Positions 1 to 6,478 of a DNA stretch of 9,809 nt are shown here, piece after piece. The notes under the pieces were generated by a model. That model searched no databases. It was given only the letters and a program-made list of their open reading frames with translations, and was not told where the DNA came from. Positions within the stretch are counted from its first letter, which is position 1, and each line of letters opens with the position of its first letter. The DNA lies in contig JANQSR010000090.1 in the NCBI GenBank assembly GCA_028279205.1, positions 1-9,809 on the forward strand, in the 5' to 3' direction. The translations under genes were made by a program, and so were the position numbers. This DNA is from Simkania sp. (GTDB lineage Bacteria; Chlamydiota; Chlamydiia; Chlamydiales; Simkaniaceae).

Positions 1-230
1 CCCTGCTGATCAATCCGTGTCAACCCTTCGTTAAATGTTTTAATGAGGTTGATATCAGAAAGAAGGCGCGCTTTTCGCGGATCGAGTGTGCGCGGCTCAG
101 AAATAATATTGATCCGAATAGATTGAGCAGGTACTTTGCGACCCATAGGGGGCGAGCCGCTCTTCTTTTCGCAACCAAAAACAAGCACGATCAGTGTTAA
201 TAAGAAGAAGGGGAAAAGGGGGGGTCTCAT
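1..230 (-). CDS. oppA: Peptide ABC transporter substrate-binding lipoprotein, OppA-like (5' part only)
   Basis: Reading the minus strand from the ATG at 228-230 gives 76 open codons running off the left edge. The product begins with a short positive N-terminus, a hydrophobic stretch (LFPFFLLTLIVLVFG) and Cys20 in a lipobox-like LVFGC, so it should be a lipoprotein anchored after signal peptidase II cleavage. After a polar linker comes SEPRTLDPRKARLLSD, then FNEGLTRIDQQG, which is the characteristic N-terminal motif of the SBP_bac_5 family (oligopeptide-, dipeptide- or nickel-binding proteins; compare the ePrtLDP...lFEGLtr pattern). The family collects peptides in the periplasm for an Opp/Dpp ABC importer. 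A GAGGT ribosome-binding site lies 4 nt before the ATG. The 236-bp upstream gap suggests its own promoter. Ligand specificity cannot be told from this fragment, and the permease and ATPase genes are not in the window. Confidence 0.85.
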   Translation of the reverse strand, partial: MRPPLFPFFLLTLIVLVFGCEKKSGSPPMGRKVPAQSIRINIISEPRTLDPRKARLLSDINLIKTFNEGLTRIDQQ

Positions 231-356
231 GCTTACCTCGGAAAAGTTTAACCTGAGTTAAAGTGGTTTAAAAATCACCCTTATCACTCTACAAAAGAAA
301 TTTTTGCCTCTAGCTGAGCGCAAAACAAAAATTTACCGCAATAATCTATTTTTTTC

Positions 357-370
357 ACGAAAATTTTCGT
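357..370. repeat. 14-bp perfect palindrome upstream of the oppA-like gene
   Basis: The sequence ACGAAAATTTTCGT is its own reverse complement. It lies about 130 bp upstream of the oppA-like start, in the 236-bp gap after rdgB. There is no GC-rich stem and no T-run downstream in the minus-strand direction, so it is a poor terminator candidate. It could be an operator half-site pair, or chance in AT-rich DNA. Nothing else recognisable was found in the gap 231-466. Confidence 0.3.
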
Positions 371-466
371 TGTCCCACTCTTTTTTCTTTTCTTAAAGAG
401 CCGATCTTTTCTATTTGTCTTGATTTTGATCAGGTGGCTTCTCTTTTAATTTTTTCTCAATAGCCA

Positions 467-1096
467 TCAATGACATAGTTCATCTTGATGTTTTTGACGA
501 GAACCAATCATCTTCAACGTTCCGAGCAATTTATCTATTGCCTTACGCCTGTGGGAAACCCGATTCTTCGTCTCTTCGTCTAGTTCGGCGAACGTCTTGC
601 CGTAATCATATTTTTGAAAAAGGGAATCATAACCAAACCCGCCCCCACCACGAGGCATCATCAGCAAGCTTCCTTCAACCGTGCCTTGAACCTCTTTTTC
701 GATCCCATCGCTTGAAGCCAAGGCTAAAGCGCATACGTAGTAACCAACCCTCTCCTGTTCGTCGATCCCGCCGAGCTTTTGGAGTAGTTTGAGCCGATTC
801 TCCTTGTCGGTTGCTTCTGACCCAGCATATCTAGCACTGTAGATTCCAGGATCATTGTTTAACGCAGGAATAACAAGGCCTGAATCATCGGCCAAAACCC
901 ACTCTTTCGTCGCCAAAGCGGCATGGGTTGCTTTGAGTGAAGCGTTCTCCTTAAACGTCTTTCCCCTCTCTTCGGGCGGCTTGTAGTCGGGAAAATTCCG
1001 AAGCGTTAAGATATCGAAAGAGCAAAGGGGCTTTAAAATAGCCTTGATTTCCCGAATTTTATGTAAATTGGTCGTTGCTATGACGAGCTTGATCAT
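467..1096 (-). CDS. rdgB: RdgB/HAM1-family non-canonical purine NTP pyrophosphatase (dITP/XTP)
   Basis: The 209-residue product carries the full RdgB/HAM1 signature. ATTNLHK near residues 7-13 holds the conserved TxN-x-x-K substrate site. KTFKENASLKA at 46-56 holds the metal-binding Glu. LADDSGLVIPAL at 68-79 holds the catalytic Asp, followed by DPGIYSARYAG at 82-92. GGFGYDSLF lies at 152-160 and SHRRKA at 181-186. The enzyme hydrolyses dITP, dXTP, ITP and XTP to monophosphate plus pyrophosphate, keeping deaminated purines out of DNA and RNA. The family usually has Pro after GYD where this protein has Ser. The tail after about residue 193 extends slightly beyond the usual end and has no recognisable motif. 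The ATG at 1096 is preceded by AGGA about 8 nt upstream. greA ends 51 bp upstream on the same strand, so co-transcription is plausible. Function is confident; the operon is inferred. Confidence 0.94.
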   Translation of the reverse strand: MIKLVIATTNLHKIREIKAILKPLCSFDILTLRNFPDYKPPEERGKTFKENASLKATHAALATKEWVLADDSGLVIPALNNDPGIYSARYAGSEATDKENRLKLLQKLGGIDEQERVGYYVCALALASSDGIEKEVQGTVEGSLLMMPRGGGGFGYDSLFQKYDYGKTFAELDEETKNRVSHRRKAIDKLLGTLKMIGSRQKHQDELCH

Positions 1097-1147
1097 TAAA
1101 ATGTTCCTAATTTATATCCAAAGGATGCCCAGCTTAAATTGCCTATT

Positions 1148-3325
1148 CTAAACGGTGTCAAAATAATTGCGCAAGTTTGCAATGATGAGACTTTTGCCCT
1201 GAACAAGAATTTTATCTCCCACTCTCCTTCCAATCATTAATTGAGCAAGTTTCGATTGAAAAGAGAGGATATGTTTTTCGGGATCGGCTTCCCAAGGGCC
1301 GAGCAGAGTGTAAGAGATCACTGCTCCCTCCTCAGTCTTAAAATCGATGATCATGCCCACCCCCGCCCGATCTAAATGCACATCCTCCCTTGTCAAAATA
1401 CGTGCACGGTTGAATTGATCAGAGAGGGTTTTGAGATCGCTTTGCAAACGCTCGCGCCTTTCAAGAGCTGCTTTAAATTCCGCATTTTCACGCAGGTCTC
1501 CGTGTGAGCGTGCCACTTCGATCTCCTTCGCGTTTTCGACCGTCTCGACTGTCGAGATCGTTTCGATCCGCTCTTTGATTTTTCTATACCCCTCTTCGGT
1601 TGTCCAAATCGGGCTCTCTTCAGAGTAAGGCGCGCTCTCATATTTTTTGCCCAACTTGCTAAGAGCGGGGAAAATCACTTCGGCAAGTGAGTGGAAAATC
1701 TTGATATCGTGGTTGCTTAAACTGTGACATTTTGTCACTAAGAGGAGAAACTCTTGGATCGTCTCCTGATCGTTATCGCGGAAAATCTTGCGCACATTGG
1801 CATAACGCCCCTTTGTTAGAAAGGTGTGCATTTTTTTGATCAAATCCCGATTTCCCGTAGATTGTTCTAACAAACTGAGAAGGATAAGGAACGTTTCGAA
1901 AAAACGGTTCTTCCCCTCTTTATCAGAAAAGGGGAGCTGCTCCTCTTTCATGATTTTTTGGAAATACCAGACGATTACGGTTGGGTATCGCATGGGGAAA
2001 GAGAGAAGCTCTTCGAGCTTTTTGGCGATCTCTTCCTCTTTTTTCGCTTCGATGAGCTCAGATAAGATGTAGTCTCGCAAAGAGTTTTGATCAATCTTTA
2101 AAAGAAGTACCAAGAAGATGCGAACCCAATCCTCTCTTAGCTCCCGTATCTTGACAACAGCTCGCTTTTTAAAAGCGATCACCTGTATAGAATTTACCAC
2201 ATCTTCGGAAGATGCAAACCGTTTGATGAGGCTTGCCACATGATCAGTCCCCCCCCTTCCGTTTGCTAAATCTTCAAGGCAAAAGTGAAGTTGCAGCTCC
2301 AGGGCATCTGTTAACTCTTCGCATTTAAGAGTCTCTTTTAATTTTTGCTCAAGATCGGCGCAAAAAGCCTCTTTTTTTAGCATTGAGGGAAAATCGCGCA
2401 AGAAAGAGTAAACAGTCTGAATGAGAGTTTCAACTTGCGGGCTTGTGCCAAGCGCTTTTTGCAACATCTCTTCGTGCGTCACCTCAGCTTTACGCAGACG
2501 GAAAGGTTGCTTATGATCTTTTGGGTTTTCGATCATGGTGTCTTTTTTTAATTTTGAGCGTGCTGTCTGCCACCAGCGGGTCCAGTCATTTTTTAAAATG
2601 ACAAGCTCATAGAGCTCCTCTTTGATCTCGGCAGCCGTCAGAGAGCCTAAATCGCGGAGGAGGAGACGGATGACACCCCCTGGGTCTTTTTTAGCACGCC
2701 TTTCGAGCTCTTCTGGATTACCAAACCGAAGAGAGAGGAAATGCTCCTCTTGAAGAGGAGTAAGGACTTTGAAAGCATTTTCAAATGAGAGTTCTTTGAT
2801 GCCTGGAACATAGTCAAATTCAAGTTGAAGCTGTTCACACAAGAAAGAGACATCCATAATCTCTCCAACGCCCCAGCCACCATTATGGAAAACAAAATTT
2901 CCCTTTTTCATATGGGAGAGGAGTTCGTAGCTGCTCACAGCCCCTTTGAAATTTTTCCCTTCCCGCAGCCCAATCAGACGGATTTTTTCGTGGTAATGGG
3001 GATCTTCAGTGCCCCGATTTTTCAAATATTCGAGAACCTTTTTTGCAAACTCGGGGTCGTTCCTTGTCTGCAAGTCGACGATGAGCTTAAACACCTCGTG
3101 GCCGAGCTCACTCGATTCAATTTTTTCCCAAAGGACTAACCCTTTTTCAACATGGCGACCAAAAGGAAGAGCTAGATCTGACTCTTTAACACTTGTTAAG
3201 ACAAGTCTAAGTTCTTCACCATCAACTTCGTCTCCCATACAGTACTCTTCCCAGAGGGTTAGAAACGAAGGATAGTCATGACTGTCCAAGTGCTTCTGAA
3301 ACTGATCCAAATAATTCATCGACAT
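1148..3325 (-). CDS. greA: Giant chlamydial-type GreA transcript-cleavage/elongation factor
   Basis: The last ~150 residues are a complete GreA. An N-terminal coiled-coil starts at TEEGYRKIKERI, followed by ARSHGDLRENAEF (about residues 605-617), whose acidic tip supports RNA polymerase transcript cleavage. The C-terminal FKBP-like domain contains LLGPWEADPEKHILSF and IGRRVGDKI. Ordinary GreA is about 158 residues; here ~570 mostly helical, charged residues precede it. Within that extension, HNGGWGVGEI (about 147-156) and WTRWWQTARSKLKK (about 248-261) stand out. Long GreA proteins are, as I recall, normal in chlamydiae. The role is rescue of backtracked RNA polymerase; the extension's role is unknown. 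Start choice: the open frame extends to a TTG at 3337, but that codon is only 1 nt from GGAGG, whereas the ATG at 3325 is 13 nt away. A second ATG at 3319 (MNYLDQF) fits my memory of chlamydial homologues. The start is therefore uncertain by a few codons. Confidence 0.93.
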   Translation of the reverse strand: MSMNYLDQFQKHLDSHDYPSFLTLWEEYCMGDEVDGEELRLVLTSVKESDLALPFGRHVEKGLVLWEKIESSELGHEVFKLIVDLQTRNDPEFAKKVLEYLKNRGTEDPHYHEKIRLIGLREGKNFKGAVSSYELLSHMKKGNFVFHNGGWGVGEIMDVSFLCEQLQLEFDYVPGIKELSFENAFKVLTPLQEEHFLSLRFGNPEELERRAKKDPGGVIRLLLRDLGSLTAAEIKEELYELVILKNDWTRWWQTARSKLKKDTMIENPKDHKQPFRLRKAEVTHEEMLQKALGTSPQVETLIQTVYSFLRDFPSMLKKEAFCADLEQKLKETLKCEELTDALELQLHFCLEDLANGRGGTDHVASLIKRFASSEDVVNSIQVIAFKKRAVVKIRELREDWVRIFLVLLLKIDQNSLRDYILSELIEAKKEEEIAKKLEELLSFPMRYPTVIVWYFQKIMKEEQLPFSDKEGKNRFFETFLILLSLLEQSTGNRDLIKKMHTFLTKGRYANVRKIFRDNDQETIQEFLLLVTKCHSLSNHDIKIFHSLAEVIFPALSKLGKKYESAPYSEESPIWTTEEGYRKIKERIETISTVETVENAKEIEVARSHGDLRENAEFKAALERRERLQSDLKTLSDQFNRARILTREDVHLDRAGVGMIIDFKTEEGAVISYTLLGPWEADPEKHILSFQSKLAQLMIGRRVGDKILVQGKSLIIANLRNYFDTV

Positions 3326-3338
3326 AAAAAGTTTCAAA

Positions 3339-3343
3339 CCTCC
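3339..3343 (-). promoter_or_regulatory. Shine-Dalgarno GGAGG for greA
   Basis: GGAGG on the minus strand is the only strong ribosome-binding site upstream of greA. It is too close (1 nt) to the TTG at 3337. The ATG at 3325 (13 nt) is the best, though long-spaced, partner; the ATG at 3319 would be 19 nt away. This drives the choice of start for greA. Confidence 0.6.
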
Positions 3344-3361
3344 ATGATTTCCGTCAAAGAG

Positions 3362-3390
3362 ATTATAGAAACACCCTTATTAAAGTTCAA
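3362..3390 (-). promoter_or_regulatory. Sigma-70/sigma-66-type promoter for greA
   Basis: On the minus strand the -35 TTGAAC (3390-3385) is separated by exactly 17 bp from a perfect -10 TATAAT (3367-3362). The expected transcription start near 3355 leaves a leader of about 30 nt containing GGAGG before the ATG at 3325. Spacing, -10 match and position are all what the main chlamydial sigma factor would be expected to use. The element lies in the 160-172 bp divergent region shared with the broken yjbH-like gene. Confidence 0.72.
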
Positions 3391-3497
3391 ACTCACCGAA
3401 AGGTCTAAAAAAATTTGTTAATCTAAGATGTCCCCATTGAATATAAAAATTCATCTCTAAGACCCCTAAAATCTTATTAAACCTCTTTTTTAGAAAA

Positions 3498-3791
3498 ATG
3501 TTTTGCTTAATTCTGGTCACTTTAACCTCTTTTTTGTTGCTAAGCAGTAAATCCCTTTTCGCACAAGAGGGGGGCGAAAGTCTGTTTCGGGATCTAAAAA
3601 CGATCAAAGAGCTCTCTTCCGTTTCAGAGGATCACCTCCCTTACCATTACAATCATACGCTCATGGGAGGGTATTTTAGTATGCCCTCTGCTCGGATGGG
3701 TGAGGTTGGAAAAGCAGCTTTAGGTCTCTCTTATGCTTACCCTTATCGAACGCTTTCTCACATTTTTCGGAAGTGCGACGGGCAAATTTAA
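3498..3791 (+). pseudogene. YjbH-family outer-membrane protein, N-terminal fragment (frame broken)
   Basis: This 97-codon frame begins with a signal peptide: hydrophobic CLILVTLTSFLLL, then a signal peptidase I-like site near LFA/QE at residues 20-24. It is followed by GGYFSMPSARMGEVGKAALG (about 57-76), which matches the start of YjbH-family proteins (GepGLi..PTARM..eG...l pattern). The match continues to YPYRTLSH and then the frame runs into RKCDGQI and stops. The family's long central and C-terminal barrel does not follow in this frame; C-terminal sequence resumes one frame over in the next fragment. YjbH proteins (E. coli about 700 residues) are outer-membrane proteins linked to exopolysaccharide export. 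No clear ribosome-binding site precedes the ATG, and the n-region lacks the usual Lys/Arg, although the untranslated codons just upstream would read Arg-Lys. I read this as the 5' remnant of a degraded gene; a sequencing indel is the alternative. Confidence 0.68.
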
Positions 3792-4599
3792 GTATAGCGT
3801 TGGTCTTCTCTTCGGACCAGAGGGGTATCTCTTCGACTCGGTTTACTACAAAGTTCAGGCAGCTCTCAATCTGAAATCAAGCCTATCAGATGTGGGGGAT
3901 CGGGATATGTTAAACCCTTCTCAAATCATCAATGTGCGCTCAGATATGATCCGTTACTATAAAACGGGGAGCTTTTCTATTGAGCAGGCTTACCTTCAAA
4001 AGGCAAGCTATTTGAAAAGTGGGTGGTATGGCCGGCTGGCCGTGGGATATTTTGAAGTCGCCTACGGTGGGGGAGCTGCAGAGCTGCTCTACTCTCCCGC
4101 CTGCTCAAACTGGGCAATTGGTCTGGAAATAGCGACCCTTTTCAAGAGGAAATATCACGGCATCGGCTTTACGACCAAAATCAACAGATTTGATGGAGTG
4201 CAAGCAAAAAAATATCACTACATCGGACATCAATTCTTTGTTGATCTTTACTGCAATTTGCGCCCCTTCCCTTTCGATTTCAAGATGAGTTTTGGCAAGT
4301 TTTTAGCACGTGACATAGGTGTTCGGTTTGAGCTCAGCCGCCACTTTGCAAGTGGACTAAAAGTTTCTGCTTGGTACACATGGACAAATGCCAGAGATAT
4401 CGTCAATCAAAGCCGGCATCAAGACAAAGGGATTGCGTTTGTGATCCCACTCGATTTTTTTCTTAAAAAAAGCAGTCGAAAGGTCATCCCTTATGCGATG
4501 TCAGTCTGGCTACGTGATACAGGGGCTCGAGCCAAAACGGGAAGACCTCTTTACCCGATCATTCAAGCAGAAAGATTTAGTCTAAAGAGGGTAGGATAG
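3733..4599 (+). pseudogene. YjbH-family outer-membrane protein, C-terminal fragment (frame broken)
   Basis: This frame is offset by one base from the N-terminal fragment and overlaps it by 59 bp. Homology appears to start at TFFGSATGKFKY (codon at 3760), not at the nominal ATG at 3733. From there it looks like the C-terminal half of YjbH: IINVRSDMIRYY, YGRLAVGYFEVAYGGGAAELLY, FGKFLARDIGVRFELSRHFA, AWYTWTNARDIV, DKGIAFVIPLDFF and the closing VWLRDTGARAKTGRPLY. The alternating aromatic pattern fits beta-strands of an outer-membrane barrel. On its own the fragment lacks a signal peptide and could not be exported. The two pieces together cover about 367 codons, near half of a usual YjbH, so a central deletion as well as a frame change is likely. 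The stop lies 7 bp from the convergent FKBP gene's stop. Family assignment comes from remembered motifs and is fairly firm; the pseudogene call is inferred. Confidence 0.72.
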
Positions 4600-4606
4600 C
4601 CATCTT

Positions 4607-5026
4607 TCACGAGACATCGAGCACCCTTACATCGAATGTCAACTCTTTGCCCGCCAGTGGGTGATTAAAATCGAGAACAGCCCGATCCCCTTTTAATTGA
4701 TCGATCCGGATCAGCATCTCTCCGAAACTCTCATCGGCAATCACCAAAAGGGCTCCTTCAAAACGGAGATCTTCGGGGATAACCCCCGCATCGACCTCTT
4801 TAAAAGCGCCCGGATTGACATCCCCATAGGCCTGGTCAGGCTGAAGTGTGATGTGTTTGGTATCTCCCACCTCGAGGCCAAGCAAGGAGTCTTCAAGGGC
4901 TGGTAAAATTTGCCGAGATCCATAGTTGAATATGAGTGGGTCTCGACCAACATTACTATCAACAGGGGTCTTATCTTGTAAAAAGACACTATATTCGATG
5001 ATCACTTGTTTGCCTTTCTTGATCAT
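4607..5026 (-). CDS. FKBP-type peptidyl-prolyl cis-trans isomerase, FkpB/SlpA-SlyD type
   Basis: The 139-residue product has the bacterial FKBP layout with a flap insertion. FKBP strands are at 1-68 (VIIEYSV, then LPALEDSLLGLEVGD at 41-55 and PDQAYGD at 63-69). An insert-in-flap domain runs from about 70 to 117. The protein returns with LDFNHPLAGKELTFDVRVLDV at 118-138, nearly the same as the closing motif of E. coli FkpB/SlpA. It lacks the His/Cys-rich metal-binding tail of E. coli SlyD and has no signal peptide, so it is probably a cytoplasmic folding helper that isomerises X-Pro bonds. It differs from the chlamydial Mip, a longer exported FKBP. A strong GGGAGAG site lies about 2-4 nt before the ATG. 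hemB lies 196 bp upstream on the same strand. That gap is very AT-rich, holds no gene I can see, and has no clear terminator. Confidence 0.92.
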   Translation of the reverse strand: MIKKGKQVIIEYSVFLQDKTPVDSNVGRDPLIFNYGSRQILPALEDSLLGLEVGDTKHITLQPDQAYGDVNPGAFKEVDAGVIPEDLRFEGALLVIADESFGEMLIRIDQLKGDRAVLDFNHPLAGKELTFDVRVLDVS

Positions 5027-5222
5027 AACTCTCCCTTCTTTAAACAGTTTAATAGATCTTTAAGGAATCGAAAAAGATGCGAATGATTGCCCCCTTCACA
5101 ACAATAACCAAACCTTATCTCTTAACTGGTATAGTAACGTATAAATAAAAAAATTAAAAACAGATATAACCAATCTCTTTTTTTTAAAACTTGAAATTCA
5201 AAGCTTTAAGAGAGTGAAAAAT

Positions 5223-6233
5223 TTAAATTGGGGAAGAAGGCAGATGCCGCCCAAATAGTTCGAGCATTTGATTCACGGCGTAGGTAAAGATAAAATCAGC
5301 CCCCGCTCTCTTGATTCCGATGAGTGATTCGTAGAGCGTCTCTTTTGCATTGAGAAAACCTCTCTCCTGTGCAGCCATAACCATGGCATACTCTCCGCTT
5401 ACATGGTAGGCTCCGATCGGTAAGAAGAGTTTTTCTTTCACCTTGGCAATCACATCCAAATAGGGAAGGGCTGGCTTGATCATCAACATGTCGGCTCCCT
5501 CCTCCTCATCTAAAAGGGCTTCTCGAAGTGCCTCTCGCTGATTTGCAGGATCCATTTGATACCCCTTCTTATCGCCGAAAGAGAGGCGAGTTTGAATCGC
5601 CTCTCGAAAAGGGGCATAAAAAGAGGATGCGTATTTAACGCAGTAAGAGAGGAGCAGAGCACCGTGAAATTCTTCTCTGTCAAGCACTTTACGAATATAC
5701 TCGATCCTCCCATCCATCATATCACTTGGGGCTAAAATATCGCAGCCAGCAGCAGCGTAGATCAAAGCCTGAGAGGCCAAAGCCTCCAAGGTCAAATCGT
5801 TATCAACTTCCTGCCTCTCATTTGTAATTCCATCATGTCCGTGCGATGTGTAGGGATCGAGCGCAATGTCGGCGATCACACAAAGGGAGGGGATCTCCTC
5901 TTTTAATAGGCGAATGGCTCGGGGAACAAGCCCTTTCCTGTTTTGGGCTTCCGATCCTTTGCTATCTCTCATTTTGGGATCGATCATCGGGAAGAGAGCT
6001 ATGGCGGGAACCCCTTGGAGGTGGAGCCTTTCTGCCTGCTTGATGATCAGATCGACAGAGTATCGGTTGATCCCAGGCATCGATCCAACTTGCTCGCACA
6101 CTCTTTTCCCTTCTACCAAAAAGAAGGGGGGGATAAGATCCCCAATATTCAAGGTGGTCTCGTTGGAAATTTGACGAATAGAGGGGGTGAGCCGGTTGCG
6201 GCGCGGTCTTTTTAAGATCTCAGAGCAAGTCAA
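5223..6233 (-). CDS. hemB: Delta-aminolevulinic acid dehydratase (porphobilinogen synthase)
   Basis: HemB condenses two 5-aminolevulinate molecules into porphobilinogen, the second committed step of heme synthesis, in the cytoplasm. The 336-residue product is full length. SMPGINRYSVD lies at 51-61 and ALFPMIDPKMRD at 79-90. SYCVKYASSFYAPFR at 196-210 holds Schiff-base Lys200, and LMIKPALPYLD at 250-260 holds the second active-site Lys253. The metal loop ADIALDPYTSHGHDG (121-135) has Ala, Asp and Asp where zinc enzymes such as E. coli's have three Cys, so this is the Asp-rich, probably magnesium-dependent type. REALREALLDEEEGAD near 233-248 matches the family's allosteric Mg region. The start is TTG at 6231-6233: AGGAG is 9 nt upstream and there is no in-frame ATG near it. 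A divergent 245-bp gap separates it from thyX. I recall the same hemB-thyX adjacency in Chlamydia. Confidence 0.97.
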   Translation of the reverse strand: MTCSEILKRPRRNRLTPSIRQISNETTLNIGDLIPPFFLVEGKRVCEQVGSMPGINRYSVDLIIKQAERLHLQGVPAIALFPMIDPKMRDSKGSEAQNRKGLVPRAIRLLKEEIPSLCVIADIALDPYTSHGHDGITNERQEVDNDLTLEALASQALIYAAAGCDILAPSDMMDGRIEYIRKVLDREEFHGALLLSYCVKYASSFYAPFREAIQTRLSFGDKKGYQMDPANQREALREALLDEEEGADMLMIKPALPYLDVIAKVKEKLFLPIGAYHVSGEYAMVMAAQERGFLNAKETLYESLIGIKRAGADFIFTYAVNQMLELFGRHLPSSPI

Positions 6234-6242
6234 ACCGTTTTA

Positions 6243-6247
6243 CTCCT
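6243..6247 (-). promoter_or_regulatory. Shine-Dalgarno AGGAG fixing the hemB TTG start
   Basis: AGGAG on the minus strand sits 9 nt upstream of the TTG at 6233 and is the basis for accepting a TTG start. An out-of-frame ATG at 6253-6251 opens an 8-codon frame (MKRSKTV, stop) that includes this site and whose TGA overlaps the TTG. Confidence 0.6.
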
Positions 6248-6318
6248 TTTCATTTTTGAAAATAGGTTTTTTGCAAAAAAAAAATCTACTCAAATTTCAT
6301 TGACTCTTACTGACTGTT

Positions 6319-6330
6319 GGATCTTGATCC
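6319..6330. repeat. Short inverted repeat GGATC-TT-GATCC between hemB and thyX
   Basis: Perfect 5-bp arms around a TT centre lie in the divergent hemB-thyX region. It is operator-like in form only; no family of regulator can be named and chance is quite possible. Confidence 0.25.
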
Positions 6331-6390
6331 CTCTACGTCGGTATCTTGTGACGAATACTAAGTGTGCATGGATCAGAAAAACAGAGGTTC

Positions 6391-6421
6391 TTGTCCTTGG
6401 TTCTTCTGGCCCTTCTATAAT
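6391..6421 (+). promoter_or_regulatory. Candidate promoter for thyX (and uvrD)
   Basis: A perfect -10 TATAAT at 6416-6421 is preceded by TTGTCC at 6391-6396, with a 19-bp spacer that is longer than ideal. The predicted start near 6428 leaves about 50 nt of leader before the ATG at 6479. That leader contains a 10-bp palindrome, TAACATGTTA (6452-6461), and the ribosome-binding site. The -10 is strong; the -35 pairing is tentative. Confidence 0.45.
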
Positions 6422-6461
6422 CTTCTCTTGCTTTTTTCATAGACCAAATAATAACATGTTA

Positions 6462-6470
6462 GGGGAGGGA
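6462..6470 (+). promoter_or_regulatory. Strong purine-rich ribosome-binding site for thyX
   Basis: GGGGAGGGA lies about 8 nt before the ATG at 6479 and supports that codon over the GTG immediately after it (6482). Confidence 0.6.
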
Positions 6471-6478
6471 GTAGTCAC

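Noticed and set aside
231..330. Promoter for the oppA-like gene.
   Set aside because: Several AT-rich boxes occur but none pairs a TTGA-like -35 with a TATAAT-like -10 at 16-18 bp, so no specific site is claimed.
2825..3275. Plus-strand frames of 88-104 codons opposite the greA N-terminal region.
   Set aside because: Antisense to a continuous 725-residue protein, no start signals, no domain resemblance.
3755..3790. Programmed ribosomal frameshift joining the two YjbH fragments.
   Set aside because: There is no classic slippery heptamer with a downstream structure, the needed shift is +1/-2, and the combined length is still only about half the family size. Decay or an indel is simpler.
4570..4608. 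Possible shared terminator between the convergent yjbH fragment and FKBP gene (GAAAGAT ... ATCTTTC).
   Set aside because: The 7-bp arms are separated by about 25 nt, overlap coding sequence, are AT-rich, and there is no adjacent T-run in either direction.
5027..5222. Terminator or small RNA in the AT-rich gap between hemB and the FKBP gene.
   Set aside because: The only dyads (TTGAAATTCAA and AAAGCTTT) are too short and loop-less for a terminator. No tRNA-like or conserved RNA pattern was seen, and -10-like TATACC/TATACG boxes lack a matching -35.
5866..6215. Overlapping plus-strand frames opposite hemB (about 65-102 codons).
   Set aside because: They lie entirely antisense to a strongly supported hemB, with no ribosome-binding sites or family motifs; shadows of hemB codon use.
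6267..6280. TTTTTTGCAAAAAA palindrome upstream of hemB.
   Set aside because: A low-complexity T-run/A-run junction; expected in AT-rich intergenic DNA and not GC-stabilised.
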